Positions 43,811-61,585 of a stretch of 64,000 nt of DNA are shown piece by piece. A model generated the notes under the pieces. The model did not search any database. It saw only the letters and a program-made list of their open reading frames with translations, and was not told where the DNA came from. Origin of the DNA: Sabethes cyaneus (lineage: Eukaryota; Arthropoda; Insecta; Diptera; Culicidae); the NCBI RefSeq assembly GCF_943734655.1, contig NC_071353.1:82920604-82984603 (forward strand). The letters run 5' to 3'. The translations under genes and the position numbers were made by a program. Every line of letters starts with the position of its first letter. Positions within the stretch are counted from its first letter, which is position 1.

Positions 43811-46383
43811 TATATATATATATATGAATATGCATTGAATCCAACTAAATTGTAATCTTCTCAATTAGACATTACAAAAGTAGATGCAAAACGAAAATCG
43901 TCGTGGGCTCGACCGACAATTGTAATCCGCCCAGCTTTACGGAGCCACAGAATACAAATACATCTCGGAATCAGGATGTGAACATTACTGTTCAGCCTGC
44001 CTCAACAAGCGGTAAATCTAATGTGATGAAACGATACCTTCTTGGAGAAAACGTGACAAAGGCAGAAATACTGTGGGTACTGGAAACTGTTTCATCGCAC
44101 AGTTCTGTCCGCAGCGCAAGTTCTGATGCAACGCTATTTCCCCTTATGTTTCCGGACAGTGAAATAGCGTCAAGGATCCAGTTAAGCAGAACAAAAATAA
44201 GCTACCTAATTACCTTCGGCATCGCACCATATTTTTCAAATGGCATTTTTCGTTCTCTGGAAAATTGTAGAGACATTGTTGTTGGTTTCGACGAAACGCT
44301 CAACAAGATATCTCAAAAACAACAAATGGACATCAGTGTCCGCTACTGGTATGATATCAAGAGTACGGTAGAATCCAAGTACATCGGCTCAGCTTTTCTA
44401 AGCTCAACGCGTGCTCAGGACTTGATCGACGGATTGAAAAAATGTTTCGAAGCAAATCCTAGTTTAATGAAGAAAATTGTTCAAATCAGCATGGACGGTC
44501 CCAACGTGAATTGGAAAGTGATGAAACAGCTAAGTGAAGAAATCCGTGAAATGCGAGGCAGCCAAAATTACGAGCTCACGAACATTGGAAGCTGTGGCTT
44601 ACATAACGTCCATAACTCATTCAAAGAAGGGATTAAAAAGGCTGGATGGAAGATGGACGAATTCCTTCAGTGTTTGTACAGCCTTTTTAAAAATGTTCCT
44701 TTACGACGTGCGGAATACACTGCAACTACTGGGTCGACTATGTTTCCCCTAAAATTTTGCGGAATTCGGTGGGTAGAGAACCAGAAGGTGGCCGAAAGGG
44801 CCCTAAACATGCTGCCGTACCTGAAAGCCTACGTAACTGCAATCAAAAAACAGAAGGAACGTAACTATAAAGATGCACACCCTGATTTTCGTAGGAGCTT
44901 TGTTGCTGTCTCTACAGCTAGCACTTTTAGTGTGGTTGCCGAAACTGTTGAAGATAAGTTGTTGGGTGCAAAATTAAGCCTTTTCATAACATCGGCTGCT
45001 ATAATTGAACCGTTTTTAAAAAATTTTCAAAGCGATGAGCCTATGGCACCGTTTCTTTTCTCCGAATTGACAAATCTGGTTAAACAATTAATGGAGAAAT
45101 CGATTAAACCTGAATTTTTGAAAGTAAATACGAAATCCCTCGTAAATGTTGATCTTTCCCCCGATTCATTCCTACCAGCAGCGAAGGTGGAATTGGGATT
45201 TGCCGTGAAAGCTGCAATAAAGAGTATCACAGAGAAAAATACAGTATCGGAAAAAAATATTTTAATTTTTCGGCAGCAGTGTAAAGAATTCTACATTGCA
45301 TTTTTACGTAAAATGAAAAACAGATCGCCTCTTTCTTACCCTATGACAAGATATATTTCCTGCTTGGATCCAAATATTATCTCGAAGTATCCCGAAATAG
45401 CAAAAAAGGCTAAACTTTTGCCTTGAACATCTGGTCGAGAGGGACAGCATCTGCGGTACCTTAGCGGACAAAATTAAAACGGAATATATCGAAGTATGTC
45501 AGACTGCCGGCTCCAGTGACATAATGAAAAATTACCGTCGTTGCGATGAGCGCTTGGACAGCTTCTGGGTAAAAATCATGAATACAACTGGAAAAACCAA
45601 TTCTAAACTCATGGATTTTATTAAAACGATTTTAATATTATCGCATGGGAACGCCGCGCTGGAACGGGGGTTCTCCGTGAATAAAGAGTGTCTGATAGTA
45701 AATCAGACGGATGAAAGTTTAATGGCTCAGCGTATCGTGCACGACGCTATATTGGATGCTGGCGGTGTTGCTAAAGTTGAAATTACAAAAAGCCTACTAC
45801 AATACGCCAAAAGTTCTCATGAGCGATACCTCGAAGCTGCGAAAAAGAAGAAGGAGGAAACTGCCGAAATGAGCATCCAGGCTGAGAAGAAGCAAAAAGC
45901 GGTACAGGAAGCAAGAGAACTGGAGGCTAAAAAAGTGCGAATACTTGCAGAAGCTCAAAAGGAGATAATGTTGATTGACGAGCAGATGAAACATATTAAC
46001 AAATAATTTTTCAAGATAAATATAATGCTGCTTTCAACTTTGAATATTAAAAAGGTTTGCTTTTTCTTTCTCAGTGATGTGTGTAATAAAAACATGCAGT
46101 ATCTTTAATAACTATGACACGATTTTTATCTTCGCATATATCTTATAATGGATTAACGCATATCAGAAAATCGGTTGGCACTTTCAGTAATTCCTAATTC
46201 GAACTAGGGGATAGAGAGCATTGATTTTGAATTACAGAAAGGTTTGAGTTCTAACGGCAGTGAGGAATTTTGACTTCAATGACTTAGTCTTCCTAGATTA
46301 AAAAATAAAAATGGAAAGGTTGGTTTCAAATCTTTATCAGCCAAGCAATATAAAGTTCTAACTTCGCTGTATCCTCTTCTTTA

Positions 46384-46630
46384 ATACCTATTAGAATGAA
46401 TTTCTGTCTGTCCGACCCTTATAATAGACTTAGAATCGATTCAGTGATCGGCGTGAAAATTTGTATGCAAGTATTTTTTTGGACCGGGAAGGTTCTTATG
46501 ATGGTTGGAGACCGCTCCACCCATGGAAAAGGGGAGGGTCCCATCAAACGAAACATAAATTTCATAAATGTTACCCCGATGATCAATGTTACCCCCGTTT
46601 TAGGGTACTGTTTTTCATTCATTCAGTAAA
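46384..46630 (+). repeat. Degenerate 5' fragment related to the Helitron-like family
   Basis: TACCTATTAGAATGAATTTC then TGTCTGTC and CGGCGTGAAAATTTGTATGC resemble the start of copy 1 (41373-41530). It lies in the 3' part of the hAT-like element, downstream of the transposase. Confidence 0.6.
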
Positions 46631-46736
46631 TTTAAAGGTATATTTTAAAACCAAGAATTTTTCATAAATGCGACCAGGAAAACCGGGAAAAAACCAGAAA
46701 TTTGAAATCACAGATTGAGTTGCCACCCTGAAACTA

Positions 46737-47000
46737 AATTATTCAGGAATTTGTAATTGAAAACAAACAAGCGGTTTAAAAGTTTAAGCATAACTTAAGC
46801 AAACCTGTTTTGACAAGGTAATAATTATCGCCTGTTTCTTAGAGATGACCAAACCGATTTATGCGCTATTTGTCTCATTTGAAAGATAATATAGCCGGAT
46901 AGATCACTATTGAATGATTTTTTGGTTGGACGTTTAATTTGAAAGTTACGAGCAACCGTATTCACCACACCAAAATTAACAAAAATTAATTCAGATTTTA
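46737..47000 (+). repeat. Dispersed GT-core repeat, right of the hAT-like element
   Basis: CGCCTGTTTCTTAGAGATGA then CCAAACCGATT and TAGATCACTATTGA parallel 37223-37320 on the other side of the transposon. Confidence 0.55.
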
Positions 47001-48673
47001 ACCAAGATAATTAACACAGAACAGAAGTGGAAGTAGAAATCCAAACACGTACTTGCTACTTTCTACAGATACTAGCGAACCTGGCGGTAGCGAGTCACTT
47101 TTTTCCATGAAAACACACGAACGCATACGAATGCCCACGAAAGCATGTGCAAGCAACTGCTAATGCGATTGGCAGCGAGCGTTCTGCTTATATTGCTGTT
47201 ATTCGCTTCTATCCGAAAACCTTCCCAAAGAAAAATAAAAAACAAAAAAGACTGTTACCAGTTTTGATCGTCGAATCGTTCGGACTTCCACTTCTGTTCT
47301 GTGTAATTAACCTAATTTCAATTATTTTAATATCAAACGAGATGTTTCGACACTACGAACATATATGCAAAATTTCATAAGAATTGGTTTTACCGGTCAA
47401 AAGATATTAACCCTCGAACACTCGCGCCAACTTTTGTAACGCAGTTACTCGCGCGCACAATAGCCGCAAACCAAAGAAAACGTGTGCACTAGAGTTTTGA
47501 CTGGGAAAACTTGGTTTTAGGTTTATCGAACCTTTGAAAGAGTTTCTTGAAATTGAAAGCTCTATCGTTTGGTGGAATTCAAATTTTGATTAATCCTCCT
47601 AAAAGTGAAATAAAATATTTTTCTTCAGTGTCAATACAACACATTGATGTGTTCTGCAAAGTTATAGAGCATATTATTACAAGATATTTTGCTAAAGACA
47701 GTAGAGTAACTTTCTATCTCTGCAGCGAAGATAGAAAAAACTTATTTATTGTATATGAATTTGTAAAATTAGTTTTTCTATTTTTGCTCTTTTTGTAATT
47801 GTTGTATGACTTTTTCATGTACTACAAAATTGTACAAATAGTAAAAATACACAACTTTGCTCAATATAGTATACCTTTATGTTTGATTGTTTAGGAACTG
47901 TAGAACTTTGATTATAAAGAATACCCTAATTTTGACTCCGACTTACTCGACTACCAGCAGACGGATACATTTTAAACATTTTACATTTGCTGAGAGTTTT
48001 GCTGCATACATTTTTCCAACAATTTAAATCATTAATGCATTGAATAATTGACATTTTGACGCCCAATAAGTTTGTTTGTCAATAAATTGACATTTATGAC
48101 ATTTTGCGCACAATAAGTTTGTTGAAGAATACACGTTAGTTAAACAACGTTTTGTAACTTTATAACAATATGGCGTTGAAAACCCTACACGTGTTGTACA
48201 AAATACAGCGTGAGTAACCGAACGTTAATAAAAATTGATGAAAATTATTCAAGAAAACTCTATTGATGTGATTCAAATAGAATGGTATTACAGAAAACTA
48301 TGCATAGCTTAAAAACCTATAAACTAGACCTTTACTAGACAATGTATATGTTAAAGAATAAGATTTCCTCTTACAACTTACTTTTATTTGCACTTACTCA
48401 GGTTAATAACAACTTACTTATCCTTACTCAGCAATTTCATGAAAAAAGGATCTATCAAAATTTAAAAGTGTTCCTATTTTGTTCAAATTTTGTAAACTTA
48501 TTCAATTTTCAAAAATTTTATGTAAACCAACGCACTACGCAACGATAACCAATAGATGAATCAGTGGCGACTCGTGGTGGTTTAGCTTACCTGTTCAACC
48601 AGCGAAAAATACAAATAAATATGCAGCTTTTTTTTATTATCGAAATTCTATATTTTATTTATAAAACAAACAT
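47001..48673. other. Stretch without a supported gene
   Basis: AT-rich DNA. Short frames lack motifs or start from non-ATG codons. No element ends found. Confidence 0.4.
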
Positions 48674-48843
48674 TAGGGGTATTCACGTAGCGCTTGCTAG
48701 GTTGCGTAAACGGTGTGTTTCGTGTATACGCTGCCGCAATTCGCATAGCAGTTCCGGTTTCTATGGAAGCGCCAGAGTAACGGCAGTATAAATACGCAAT
48801 ACTCCGTATACGCAACATAACAAGCGGTACGTGAATACCCCTA
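48674..48843. mobile_element. 170-bp MITE
   Basis: Inverted ends TAGGGGTATTCACGTAGCGC (48674) and the inverse of TAGGGGTATTCACGTACCGC (to 48843), with further pairing of GTTGCGTA and TACGCAAC inside. Confidence 0.8.
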
Positions 48844-51800
48844 TTATTTAAATAACAACCGAATACGGCGGTTTACTTTACCAGCAAACTCGTCTCTGAA
48901 TTTTAACTACGAACCTAAGACTTTCCGTTCAATTTACCTATTGAACCAAATTCAAGAATAACCACCACACGCACCACAAGCAATATGCGTAAGTTGTTCA
49001 ATGCTAAAGATGAACGAGTTAAGGGGAAACCGAAAGTGGCTCAAAGATGGCAGGATAAATGGCTACCATTCGAAGCATGTATTGTTTTGCGCCTTAAAAA
49101 TGCATCTGTATTGGCAGAGCACGCTTTCGCCACGTAATCAGTGCTTCCAGCGCTGTTATAATGTCCTAAAACTTGCAATTCAATTTATCGATCTGCTGTG
49201 TATCAATAAACGCTCAGCAAAACATAATTGCTAATGGAAAATAAATTGAACTGAACATATCGATCATTACGTGTTCATAAAAGCGACCAATGTATAATTT
49301 GGAATTAGTTAATAGATATTTGGTTACGCACATATTTCGTTGAACTAGCGATTTCCGAAAAAGCAGCAACACAGTATCAAACTTTCGTCACATCAATGAG
49401 CTTTTAAAGAGCTTTCAACTTTCGCCGCATCGATGAGCTTAGAGTGAAATAAACAAACAAAACGCAAACGCAGGAATCAAAAACGCAATCCGATGCAAGC
49501 GGATTAATTAAACATCCTAGTGATCCTACGCATTATTCAGTTGCTGCTGTTAATTTTGATTGAATCGGAATGCCTTGATAAAGAAAACAAACCCTTTTTC
49601 GGGATGTTTGTAGTCAGTGCAGTTGGCTGCGGATCAGCTGTTTATGTTTGCAAGCTCCGCTATTTGACATATATTACCAATACTAATGCAATATTCAAAT
49701 AAACGTTTAGGTTTTTAACGAACACATGAGATGTACAGTACAGTGTTTGTCGCACTAACACAATAACGTTAGCCACTTTCGGTTCCGCCTTAATGAGAAA
49801 ATTTTGCGAATAATGCATGCCATCCCCTTCGTACCAATACGTTGTTCCTGGTGCTAATCTCTAAAGCAACGTTCAAGCGTCGTATTGAACGTTTTGCTCA
49901 TTAGCTTCGTGACTAGATAAAATGGAATCAAAGCGCAGGCCATAGGGATATGTGGTAGTAAGTTGTTCAATGCTGAAGATGAACGAGTAATGAGACAATA
50001 ATGATCGCTTTCGAGTAAAAGCTGTTTCACATTCTCTTTTTATCTCCTTCGTACCCAGAATCAACACCAGGAATAATGTGTTGGTATATGCTTATGCATT
50101 GAGATCAAAGCAACGTTCAAACGTCGCACAGTGCGTTGAACGTATGGGACTGCGGGACAAAAATCAAAACTGTTAGTTTTAGTCATTTTATCAAGCTAGT
50201 GTAATGAAAAAAGTAGTTTGTGATAATAGAAGCTAGTATTTGCTTAAATGTCTCAAAATATTTACATAATGGCAAAAATGTCCCAAACACCAAATTTTTA
50301 CGCAAGCATTGCAAAAGTTTTTCATCATTATATGGGTTGCCGTCGGCTATATAACTACCAATGTTGTTTGTGAAAGCAGCATTTGTACTAGAAATACTTT
50401 GGTAAATTCAGCAATGCCATCTAGTGTTATATTAAGTAGCACTCGAAGATCAACCTTGGCTGCAATTTCGGTAATCGAAAAGTTTTTCTTCAGTGCATGA
50501 AAGCTTGGAAAGCTATGTTTATGGAAGACGTTTGCACTTCTAAGCAAAATATAGTTTCGCGCTAACAAATCTATATCTGTGAACAGGGCTAGTGTTTAAG
50601 TAATACTTAAGCCTTTTTTGCCATTCTCAGCCGTAACGGAAAAGTAATTAATAATTTTCCGTGGCATAATTTGAGACAAAGTCTGTAGCTCGACGTTCTG
50701 TTTTTGTTGGGAAATTTTTGAAAACCTTTTAATTAGATCCGCGAAACGAATTTCCAGCAGGAAAAACGTTATCATCGATTATTCGTCATTATTCAACCCG
50801 AGAAACGGGAAAAATTGGCAATACTTAATACCGATTAAGTTTATTAATTTTTTCAAAGAAATATTTACTCGCTATATGAAATAAAATCGCTTTGAGTTTA
50901 ATTTTGAACAGTAATAGCACAAAGCTTCATAAACAGTGGTTTCTTCTAACAGGGATAACATAATAACGGAAATCTGACGGTTTATCAGTGCTTGACGTTG
51001 ATCTACAAATATTGAAATATCTTGCAGAGTTGCAAGTAGTTGCAGCTAAAACCTGTTCGATCTTGTAGAGGACAGTTTGAACAATTATTTTGTGTATATT
51101 TTAGCTTGGAAGTCGGTGGAACATTTTTTAAATCAGTAATCAAAGTTGGAGTTCTGTTTTTTTAAAGGATAATATCTATGTCGTTCCTATGGGGCGATTT
51201 CTAAGGAGTGAGGTCAAAATGAATTCCTTCTATAACCAAAATTTATTCTACTAATCTTGATTGTTATTCTCCATTTTAAAGATTTTGATTACACAAGCTA
51301 TGAAACTTTTACGAGCGTGAAGAATAACCTTCAAAAATGAAAGCAAAAGCACTCTGCAACTTGACAGTTTGAACGCTTGTAATAGTAGTTGTGACGCTTT
51401 CCCAAGCAAACTAATACTTGTTTATATAGCAGAAGGCATCTATAAACAATTTTAAATACTTAGTATACCCGATTAAAAAAAAGTGAAAAATGATTTTTGT
51501 CTATGGCTCAACGCACTGTGCGTCGTGTTGAACGGTTTGCTCAGCAGCTTCGTAAACTAAACTAATAATTTACCGAATTAATCGTATTGCATATGCGTCG
51601 GTTCAAACGAAATCATGAACTAGTGATGAAAAAAAGACCATATAACAAAGGATCCTTTCACCACTAGGTGGATTAAATCGGGTTTTTACATTGTACCTAA
51701 ACCTAAAACTAAATTTCTCTCGCAGGAAAATTGTAATCTGTTCCACAATAAATTCGATTAAAACCACGGTGTTTCTTATGTTGCTTTGCAACAACTAATG

Positions 51801-53144
51801 AGTTGATTTTCCCAAATAAATTTATACTAATTTCAAACAAAATTTGCGCATCAATAGATGCTTTCCAATCAATAGATACTAGAGCTTAGAAATTTTATAT
51901 GAAAAAGAGGAAGAAAGGTTACTAATAATTCTATACGATTTATTTTCGCTAGTGACACTTTAAAAGATAATATCATGTATCATGTTTTACTAAATAAATA
52001 ACTGGGTCCACTCATGCCAGCAAAAATAACAAGCGCCGAAAATTATATCGATCATATTTTCCATCCTCAAGCATGTTTATGGCGCTGCTTTTGTTTCTTT
52101 GATCTCATCGTTTCCTAAAACATCTAACGAGCAATATCGTATAAACGATACGATCAAGCTAATGACTATTTTTTCATTAAAGTTTATTCAAAAGATCTCA
52201 AGCTTTGATTTTCATGCAAAAATAATTAACTGAAAGAGCGCCAACTAAGAAAAAGCCCAATTTCTCTTTTTTGTTTTTCATTTCTAATGCTCTACTCAGT
52301 AATTTTTTCAAATTAAGATATTATCTTTTTTGGATAAGGATTTTGAAAAATAAAAAACGGATATTTAAAAATATAGTCAAGTTAGTTATAGATGTTCCTG
52401 AGAAATTAAAAAATAATTATTGCGGCAGTAGAAAGGTTAGGTCACACCGCTAGGTGGATTATTTCGGGTTTTTTAACATTTTTGCACTGTCCCAGTCTAT
52501 TAGATGTTGAAGACTAATGGCATGCATCGCCACACTAGAGTCGTTTATGCGTTTATTCTCTGTTGCATTCCTATGTTCCCTTCACAACCAATGATAGAAT
52601 AGAGTTGTGTCGGAAGGCCCGATATTTGGAGGTGTATTGTGATTTAGGAAAGTCTACGAATAGCGAAGTCTCAGTTTTTGTCTCAGGTTTTGTGGGGTTA
52701 CATCTTATATAATATGTGTATAGCTTTATATACTCGATTTGACAATTGATAGTTTTTCCATGGGTTTTCTGTCGGGTTTCCGCGGCGTAGTGGGATCCGT
52801 ATGCATTGCGTCTGGGCCTTTAGGAATGGTTCGGTTGCGGGCACATATCTTTACACTTCTCCCAATAAGGTGATAATTGAAATGATAGTAGTAAGACAAT
52901 GTTGACTTTGTTTTCACCGTTATCCCTGTTGACACAGTTAACAGTCAGCATAGTATTACGAGGTAATATTCGTTATCGATAGGTGAACACATAATAAGAC
53001 TTAAATGAAATGCAATATAACAAATAAAATCGGGGCAATAGACTAGTGTGGAAACCTTAGTGCATTATTCGGCTGTTGATCTTTAATTCAACTAATCAAA
53101 ATGCAATATAATGAAAAATAACTCGGTGGTGCCGTGACCAGGAA
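48844..53144. other. AT-rich region with diffuse internal repeats, no supported gene
   Basis: Short blocks recur. AAGTTGTTCAATGCTAAAGA then TGAACGAGT (about 48992) recurs at about 49961. CAACGTTCAAGCGTCG-type sequence occurs at about 49867 and 50111. GTTGAACGGTTTGCTCAGCA (about 51525) resembles 49890. CTAGGTGGATTA-type blocks followed by TCGGGTTTTT lie at about 51665 and 52450, with an inverted relative near 24650. A 60-codon frame at 49520 has a hydrophobic start but begins with GTG and is not called. Confidence 0.45.
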
Positions 53145-57742
<4,598 letters not shown>

Positions 57743-57839
57743 CGTATGTTCCTTATAGAATCGAAAACTACTGAACCAATCGGCATGAAAATATGCATGT
57801 AGAGGTTTTTTGGGGCCAGGAAAGGTTTTAGTGATGGTT

Positions 57840-60110
57840 AGAAACCCCTCCCCCCACTAAGAGGGGGGGCTCCCATACAAATGAAACACAAATTTCTGCA
57901 TAACTCGACAACTAATCAAGCAAATAGGACAAAATTTGGCATGTGGGTGTTTTCGGTGACAAGAATTTATTCTATGGTAAATTGAGACCCCTCCCCTCTT
58001 TATAAGGGGAATTATAACTCCTCTCCTATTTAAAAGGGGGGGCTTCCATACAAATTTCCTCATAACTCGAGAACTAATCAAGCAAATGGAACCAAATTTG
58101 GCATGTGAAGGTTTTCGAGGGCAAGAATATTTTCTATAGTAAATTAGTACCCCTCCCCACTTTAAGAGGGGGGGCTCCCGTACCAAAGAATCACAATTTT
58201 CCTCATAACTCGAGAAGTAATTAAGCAAATGGAGCCAACTTTGGCATGTGGGTGTTTTTGGAGACAAAAATTTTTTCTATGATGAATTGGGACCCCTCCC
58301 CGTTTTGGGAGGGGGGGATCCTATACACATGAAATACAAATTTCCTCATAACTGAAGAGCTAATCAAGCAAATGGAACCAAATTTGGCATGTGATAGTTT
58401 TCGAGGGCAAGAATATTTTCTATGGTAAATAAGGACCTCTCCCCACTTTAAGAGGGGGGGGCTCCTATACAAACGAAATACAAATTTCCTCATAACTCGA
58501 GAACTAATCAAGCAAATGGAACAAAATTTGGCACGTGGGTGTTTTTGGAGATAAAATTTTATTCTATGATGAATTGGGACCCTTCCCCACTTTAGGAAGG
58601 GGGGCTCCTATACAAATGAAATGCAAATTTCCTCATAACTCGAGAATTAATCAAGCAAATGGAACCAAATTTGGCATGTGAAGGTTTTCTAGGGCATGAA
58701 TATTTTCTATGGTGAATTAGAACCCCTCCCCACTTTAAGAGGGGGGGCTCCTATACAAACGAAATACAAATTTCCTCATAACTCGAGAACTAATCAAGCA
58801 AATGGAACCAAATTTGACACGTGGGTGTTTTTGGAGACAAAATTTTTTTCTATGATGAACTGGGACCCCTCCTCACTTTAGGAGGGGGGGCTCCTATACA
58901 AATGAAATACAAATTTCCTCGTAACTCGAGAGCTAATCCAGCAAATGTAACCAAATTTGGCATGTGAAAGTTTTCGAGGGCAAGAATATTTTCTATGATG
59001 AATTAGGACCCTTCCCAACTTTAAGAGGGAGGGCTCCTATACAAACGAAATTCAAATTTCCTCATAACTCGAGAACTAATCAAGCAAACGGAACCAAATT
59101 TGGCACGTGGGTGTTTTTGGAGACAAAAATTTTTTCTATGATGAATTGGTACCCCTACCCACTTTAGGAGGGGGGGCTCCTATACAAATGAAATTCAAAT
59201 TTCCTCATAACTCGAGAACTAATCAAGCAAATAGAGCCAAATTTGGCATGTGGAGGTTTCTGGAGGCAAAAATATTTTCTATGGTGAATTAGGACCCCTA
59301 CCAACTTTAAGAGGGGGTGCTTCTACACAAATGAAATACAAATTTCCTCATAATTCGAGAACTAATCAAGCAAATGGAACCATATTTGGCATGTGGGTGT
59401 TTTTGGAGGCAACCATTTTTTCTATGATGAATTAGGACCCCTTACCTTTTTAAGAGGGGGGGCTCTCATACAAACGAAATACAAATTTCCTCATAACTCT
59501 AGAACTAATCAAGCAAATGGAACCAAATTTATCATGTGGGTGTTTTTGTAGGCAAGAATATTTTCTATGGTATATTTTCTATGGATTTCCCCACTTTAAG
59601 AGGGGGGGGCTCCTATACAAATGAAAATCAAATTTCATCATAACTCGCGAACTATTCAAGCAAATGGACCCAAATTTGACATGTAAGTGGTTTTGGACGC
59701 AAGATTTTTTTCTATGGTGAATTGAGACTCCTCTCTTCTTTAGAAAGCGAGTTATAGCCCATCTCCCCTTTAAGAGGGTGGGCTTCCATGCAAATGAAAT
59801 GCAAATCTCCTCTTATCTCGAGAACTAATCAATCAAATGGAACCAAATTTGGCACGTGGGAGTTTCAGATAGCAGAAATTTTTTCTATGGTGAATTACGA
59901 CCCCTTCCCCTTTTAAGAGGGGAGCTCCCATACAAATGAAATTCAAATTTCCTTATAACTTGAGAACTAATCAAGCAAATGGAACCAAATTTGGCATGTG
60001 GGAGATTTTGGAGTCTTGAATTTATTTTACGATAGTTAGAGACCTCTCACCCCTGTGGGAGGGGGATATGGACTCTCATGCAAATAAAACAGAAATTTTT
60101 GCGAAACTCA
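57840..60110 (+). repeat. Minisatellite, about 142-bp units, about 16 copies
   Basis: Same unit as 41560-43560, including the long-unit variant with ATTATAACTCCTCTCC near 58010. The unit order at the start and end parallels copy 1. Confidence 0.92.
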
Positions 60111-60366
60111 AAAACTAATCGAACTCGAGAAATTCGAGACTCTTCCATAAAACATTAGTCAATACAAGACCACAAAAACTATCTATAGTAACACTAGATC
60201 ATTCAGGACGAGACGGTCGCGAGTGTTGCCGGTGAACCGCCGTCGGCAGCGCCGCCCACTGGGGGGCTTGCAAAACTCGAGATTGTGACAAAGATCATCC
60301 GAGATTCATGATTTATGTACAACACAGGTTAATTTGTGGCAATACGAAGTTTGTCGGGTCAGCTAG

Positions 60367-61585
60367 TATAAAAATAAAAATAAGTATATAATTGCAGTTA
60401 GAGAGACTCAAAAAAAAGGATAGAATGCCATATATAGGGTAGACGCTCCATTAGTCGCGTAGCTGGGCACAGTGTAATTTCTTTTCTCTTGTTTGTTGGG
60501 GTATATGTTCCAATTGGTGCTTGGATATAGATTTATCAACCACTGGGTGTTTGTCGCAGGGCGGGACAATTGCATTCATTGTACGGGAGCCTTTGTGAAG
60601 AGAAGATGAATTTTCCGATTCAACTATGTTGTACCAATGGTTGCGCTGATGTTTTCTTAGTTAGGTTTGGTGTTCCTTTGATTGTGTTGTTCCGTATTCT
60701 TTGCTGGGTTGCTTAGTAAAGGGCGTTGTAGTGCAACTATGGAGGTGAGCCCTTGTAATTGTGCGCTTCAACTGCGCCTGTAGTTGTGTTGGATTTTGGA
60801 GGATCGGGGTTTTGGCAAGTAGCGTTTTGGTTTTGGATGGTGTAGTTTAATTAGCAATACCCCTGGGAACTTGTTTTGTGTAGTGAGCGTGGTTGTTTTG
60901 TTTAGAATGCTACGGTGAAGAAAATATCCATTATGGCTATTGGATCAACTACCCTAATAATAATAAATCGTATTTGCGGATATGAATAGATAGCAAAACT
61001 CGCTTCGGCCGGCTGTTAGGAGTTCAACTTGCTAGTAATAGTGACAATATGTATCGGTACAATGGCCCAACAATATTTCGACTGTTGGTTTAAAATATTT
61101 GCAAATATAAATCGGTTCACATCTTAAACATTATTTTAAACAGGCTTATCGAAACAGACGGCTCAATAAATATCGAATATAAGAATAACACTATAAGAAT
61201 AAATATAAAAAATACAAAAATACACAATATCCTAAGACAAAAAAAACTGATCACATCACTTATCAAGGTGAATCCCGATCCAACGACACCTACTTTACTA
61301 ACAAAATTCAACTCCTTCCTGTATTCTTCGCGGGGATGCAGAGGTTAACACGGTCCCTAGAACAACAAAGATTACACTAACACTCCTCCCCCAATCCCAC
61401 CTGATTGCAAGGACGTGGCCTGCCCAGTTATTGATCCTTCATATATTGAGTCACTGAATTTTGCAGAGTGAGAATGACCGGTCCCTCCCAACTCCATTCG
61501 TTTGATTCATTGTGCAATTTCACTGATTCGGATCAATCACTGAGTGCAACCATTGATATGTGCAATCAGTCTAAGCTAAGCTAAG
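60367..61585. other. Stretch without a supported gene
   Basis: No coding frame with motifs. The right end carries CTAAGCTAAGCTAAGCTG (about 61571), a short repeat tail like those of RTE-type elements, directly before the Penelope-like fragment. An unrecognised non-LTR 3' end could lie there. Confidence 0.35.

Larger units (their letters stand above)
41116..46006 (+). pseudogene. hAT-like transposase, two exons, two frameshifts
   Basis: Exon 1 (41116-41356) starts MTTTFSSRYLEQFPW and holds a BED-like finger: CTWCNKSF then HANGKRH. It ends CCTAGTTTTG before GTAAAC. The intron contains the Helitron-like element and ends CTCAATTAG at 43868. Exon 2 runs 43869-46006 with a one-base shift near 43900 and another at about 45417. 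Catalytic-type residues are VGFDETLNKIS (first D), ISMDGPNVNWK (second D), GSCGLHNVHN (CX2H) and NAALERGFSVNK (E, in the hAT dimerisation region). A charged coiled-coil-like tail (KKKKEETAEM) closes the protein. Transposases of this family cut and paste the element. The two indels are the only visible defects, so decay is light. Confidence 0.8.
37444..46730 (+). mobile_element. hAT-like DNA transposon, 9.3 kb, with nested insertions
   Basis: Perfect 16-bp TIRs: CAGGGTGGCAACTCAA at 37444-37459 and its inverse at 46715-46730. AAACTA is present on both outer flanks (37438-37443 and 46731-46736). That is 6 bp, while hAT usually makes 8. Subterminal CCAGGAAAAACCGGG blocks lie inside both ends. The transposase is encoded at 41116-46006 on the plus strand. 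Inserts within it are a SINE, several MITEs and a Helitron-like element, accounting for roughly half of its length. Confidence 0.82.

Noticed and set aside
49520..49702. 60-codon frame with a hydrophobic start
   Set aside because: Begins at GTG, has no homology I recognise, and lies in AT-rich gene-free DNA.
52555..52585. GTTGCATTCCTATGTTCC shared with the Penelope-like nuclease at 61587-61605
   Set aside because: Only about 20 bp match and the sequence on both sides differs; too short to call a fragment.
57857..59435. Short frames of 60-136 codons on both strands, also at 41577-43358
   Set aside because: They recur with the 142-bp minisatellite period and share the repeat's sequence; no independent coding signal.
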